9,639 nucleotides of DNA, taken from assembly GCA_027347805.1 (NCBI GenBank), contig DAIEQP010000262.1:1-9639 (forward strand), given 5' to 3'. The notes under the pieces are model-generated. The model searched no databases. It was not told the DNA's origin and was given only the letters and a program-made list of their open reading frames with translations. A program made the translations under genes and the position numbers. Of this stretch, positions 7,470-9,639 are shown in pieces (positions within the stretch are counted from its first letter, which is position 1; the number at the start of each line of letters is the position of its first letter). Source of the stretch: Ignavibacteria bacterium (GTDB lineage: Bacteria > Bacteroidota > Ignavibacteria > Ignavibacteriales > Melioribacteraceae).

Positions 7470-8816
7470 ATGAAAACAATTATTGAACCCTTCAGAATAA
7501 AATCCGTTGAACCGATTAGATTTACAACAAAAGAGGAAAGAAAAAAAATACTAACAGATGCGGGTTTTAATCCATTTCTAATTCATGCCGATGATGTTTT
7601 AATTGATTTACTTACAGACAGCGGAACATCTGCGATGAGTTCCGATCAGTGGAGCGGTATTATGCGCGGTGATGAAAGTTATGCCGGTGCAAAAAGTTTT
7701 TACAAGTTTGAAGATGCAGTTAAAAAGATTACTGGTGATGAATTTATAATTCCAACACACCAGGGACGTGCTGCCGAGAAAATTTTATTTTCTGTTTTAG
7801 GCGGTAAAGGAAAATATTTTGCCGCTAATACATTCTTTGATACAACACGCGCAAATATTGAATTCACAGGAGCGGAAGCTGTTGATCTGCTGAATGAAAC
7901 TGGAAAGCATCCGGAGAAGAGAGCGCCTTTTAAAGGTGATATGGATGTTGACGCATTGGAAGGATTCATAAAAAAATATGGAAGAGAAAACATTCCTTTA
8001 ATTGTTCTTACAATTACAAACAATTCAGGGGGCGGTCAGCCTGTTTCGATGAAAAACATTAAAGATGTTTCTGCCGTTTGCAAAAAAAATAATATTCCTT
8101 TGTTTTTAGATGCATGCCGTTTTGCCGAGAACGCTTACTTTATTAAAATGAGAGAGGATGGCTATAAGGATAAATCTGTTTTAGAAATCTGCCAGGAAAT
8201 GTTTTCATGTGCTGCGGGTTCAACAATGAGTGCAAAGAAAGACGCGCTTGTAAATATCGGCGGCTGGCTTTCATTAAATGATGAAGAGCTTGCAATGAAA
8301 TGCCGAAATCTTTTGATTGTTACAGAAGGATTTCCAACTTACGGCGGATTGGCAGGACGAGATCTTGAAGCGATTGCACAGGGACTCGAAGAGGTTGTTG
8401 ATGAGCATTACCTGCAGTATAGAATAAGAAGCACCGAATATCTTGGCGAGAAAATGCTTAGCAACGGAATTCCAATTATTGAACCGCCTGGAGGACATGC
8501 AATTTATATTGATGCAAAACGATTCGCTCCCCACATTCCCGCAGAACAATTTCCGGGGCAGTCAATTACATGCGAAATGTATATTGAAGGCGGAATTCGT
8601 GCATGCGAAATTGGCAGCGTAATGTTTGGTAAAAATGCAATGATGGAACTTGTGAGAATGGCAATTCCAAGAAGAGTTTATACTCAAAGCCATATTGATT
8701 ATGTGGCCGAAGTATTAATTGAAGTTTACAAAAGGAGAAATGAATTACGCGGTTACGCATTTACTTACGAGGCGCCAATGCTGCGTCACTTCACGGCAAG
8801 ATTTAAACAATTATAA
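7470..8816 (+). CDS. tnaA: Tryptophanase (tryptophan indole-lyase), PLP-dependent
   Basis: It cleaves L-tryptophan to indole, pyruvate and ammonia in the cytoplasm. The 448 residues follow the tryptophanase/tyrosine phenol-lyase fold from EPFRIKSVEP to LRHFTARFKQL. PLP-site residues are present: Y71 and E69 in GDESYAG, R100 in THQGRAAE, D214 and R217 in FLDACRFAENAYF, K257 (PLP lysine) in SAKKD, N262 and R396. Three positions that separate the two enzymes all read tryptophanase: D124 in FFDTTR (Thr124 in tyrosine phenol-lyase), I381 in CEIGS (Arg381) and H440 in LRHFTA (Phe448). Much of the rest is tyrosine-phenol-lyase-like (AMSSDQW, LVNIGG, AGRDLEA, IPRRVYT). The loop between I381 and R396 is about 8 residues shorter than in the E. 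coli and Citrobacter enzymes. AGAGG precedes the ATG by 4 bases. No tnaC-like leader peptide with Trp is visible upstream. Confidence 0.93.
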   Translation: MKTIIEPFRIKSVEPIRFTTKEERKKILTDAGFNPFLIHADDVLIDLLTDSGTSAMSSDQWSGIMRGDESYAGAKSFYKFEDAVKKITGDEFIIPTHQGRAAEKILFSVLGGKGKYFAANTFFDTTRANIEFTGAEAVDLLNETGKHPEKRAPFKGDMDVDALEGFIKKYGRENIPLIVLTITNNSGGGQPVSMKNIKDVSAVCKKNNIPLFLDACRFAENAYFIKMREDGYKDKSVLEICQEMFSCAAGSTMSAKKDALVNIGGWLSLNDEELAMKCRNLLIVTEGFPTYGGLAGRDLEAIAQGLEEVVDEHYLQYRIRSTEYLGEKMLSNGIPIIEPPGGHAIYIDAKRFAPHIPAEQFPGQSITCEMYIEGGIRACEIGSVMFGKNAMMELVRMAIPRRVYTQSHIDYVAEVLIEVYKRRNELRGYAFTYEAPMLRHFTARFKQL

Positions 8817-8844
8817 AACTTAGCGTTCTTTGCAAAGGAAAAGA

Positions 8845-9639
8845 ATGAATAAACATTTTACATATAAGTCAGATAAACAGCTTTGGAGAATTTTAATCTC
8901 GGATAACGACAAACTTCTTCTCGAGACTAGAAATACTGAAACCAAGGAAGTTTATTTTCATTGTTTTGATTTGATTACTGGTGTTGAGATATTTTCCAAT
9001 CTGCAGCTTGAAGAAAAACAATGGATTGGAATTGAAACTGTCTATAAAGACATAATTTACTTTCACAGATTTCCCAAACCGGATTTACCCGGCCACAAAG
9101 AAATTATTGCATTCGATATTGCATCGCAAAAAATAATATGGACTAATACTGAATATTCCTTTCAGTTTATTTACAATGACAAGATTTATTGTTTTGTCCA
9201 GGGATTTGAAGATCGTACTTATTTTGCGATTGATTACCTGTCCGGTGGATTGATTGAAGAATTGGGAAGCAATTATTCGATGATCAACAATCTTCGCTCG
9301 GAAGCAGATCAATCCAAAGATTGGAGCCGGTATATTTATCCTGTGAGAATAAGAGAATCTGAAAATGAGGCTGAAAAAAAACTCATTGAATCTAAAACTG
9401 AAAAACTACAACTTGCCGGAGAGATAGAATTTAATGTTTACAGGAATATGCTGATGTTTAATTATCATGAAAAAAACAAGGGCGGAACCTATACAAACAA
9501 ATTTCAAATAATAGATGTAGAATCCGCTAAGACAATTTTTGAAAGCGATATGAATCAGAATGTAAGCAATTTATTCACCGATTCATTTTTTATTTATAAA
9601 GAATTTTTGTTTTTGCTGAGAGGCAAACACGCTGTTGAT
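8845..9639 (+). CDS. DUF4905-like protein with propeller-type repeats, C-terminus cut by window edge
   Basis: The frame is open for 265 codons from ATG 8845 to the last base, so the end is missing. It begins MNKHFTYKSDKQLWRILISD with no signal peptide or membrane segment, so it is probably cytoplasmic. Repeated strand patterns of the PQQ/quinoprotein beta-propeller kind are seen: CFDLITGVEIF, AFDIASQKIIWTN, AIDYLSGGLIEEL and IIDVESAKTIFES, spaced by aromatic, charged strands. The opening LWRILISD...KLLLETRN and the WIGIETV and GHKEIIAFDI stretches resemble DUF4905 proteins of Bacteroidota and Ignavibacteria, from memory. The function is unknown. It lies 28 bp after the tnaA stop, in the same direction, with AAAGGA about 6 bases before the ATG, so it is probably co-transcribed with tnaA. 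The reading frame is secure; the family name is tentative. Confidence 0.72.
   Translation, partial: MNKHFTYKSDKQLWRILISDNDKLLLETRNTETKEVYFHCFDLITGVEIFSNLQLEEKQWIGIETVYKDIIYFHRFPKPDLPGHKEIIAFDIASQKIIWTNTEYSFQFIYNDKIYCFVQGFEDRTYFAIDYLSGGLIEELGSNYSMINNLRSEADQSKDWSRYIYPVRIRESENEAEKKLIESKTEKLQLAGEIEFNVYRNMLMFNYHEKNKGGTYTNKFQIIDVESAKTIFESDMNQNVSNLFTDSFFIYKEFLFLLRGKHAVD

Noticed and set aside
7470..8816. Annotation as tyrosine phenol-lyase
   Set aside because: The Asp, Ile and His at the three specificity positions are those of tryptophanase; tyrosine phenol-lyase has Thr, Arg and Phe.
1..9639. A new defence, mobile or biosynthetic system across the window
   Set aside because: The genes are mostly recognised housekeeping or single-function families on alternating strands. 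I see no repeats flanking a module, no integrase or transposase, and no cluster of linked unknown genes.

Overview
The window reads as an ordinary chromosomal stretch from a low-GC, Gram-negative bacterium. The best guess is the Bacteroidota/Chlorobiota/Ignavibacteria side of the tree. The reasons are the mix of families: an M16 zinc protease with a signal peptide, a DUF4920-like periplasmic protein, a Yip1-type membrane protein, a DUF4905-like protein, and a PriA of about 820 residues. One perfect TAnnTTTG motif, the Bacteroidota -7 promoter element, lies upstream of priA. The placement is an inference from gene content and cannot be proven from 9.6 kb.

Layout. Positions 1-2484 (minus strand) hold a large secreted M16 metallopeptidase whose C-terminus runs off the left edge. 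Positions 2652-3203 (minus) encode a small exported DUF4920-like protein with an unusual Lys/Met/Cys-rich repeat insert, ended by a clear intrinsic terminator at 2596-2624. A divergent gap of 161 bp follows, with a candidate promoter and two competing hairpins in front of priA. Positions 3365-6411 (plus) carry priA (replication restart helicase) and rluE (23S rRNA pseudouridine synthase), overlapping by ATGA. Positions 6495-7325 (minus) encode a five-helix Yip1-family membrane protein, convergent with rluE, with its own intrinsic terminator at 6436-6467. Positions 7470-8816 (plus) encode tryptophanase, assigned over tyrosine phenol-lyase from three specificity positions. A DUF4905-like protein with beta-propeller-type repeats follows 28 bp later and runs off the right edge.

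The genes do not form one pathway. priA-rluE is a housekeeping pair and tnaA plus the DUF4905-like gene may be an operon. The M16 protease and the DUF4920-like protein are independent envelope or periplasmic functions, and the Yip1 protein is a membrane protein of unknown role. I see no mobile element, CRISPR array, tRNA, rRNA, phage gene or defence system. No intergenic gap exceeds about 170 bp. I do not find a new multi-gene system here. The points most worth a second look are the repeat insert in the DUF4920-like protein, the mutually exclusive hairpins before priA, the loop-deleted tryptophanase and the tnaA-DUF4905 linkage.
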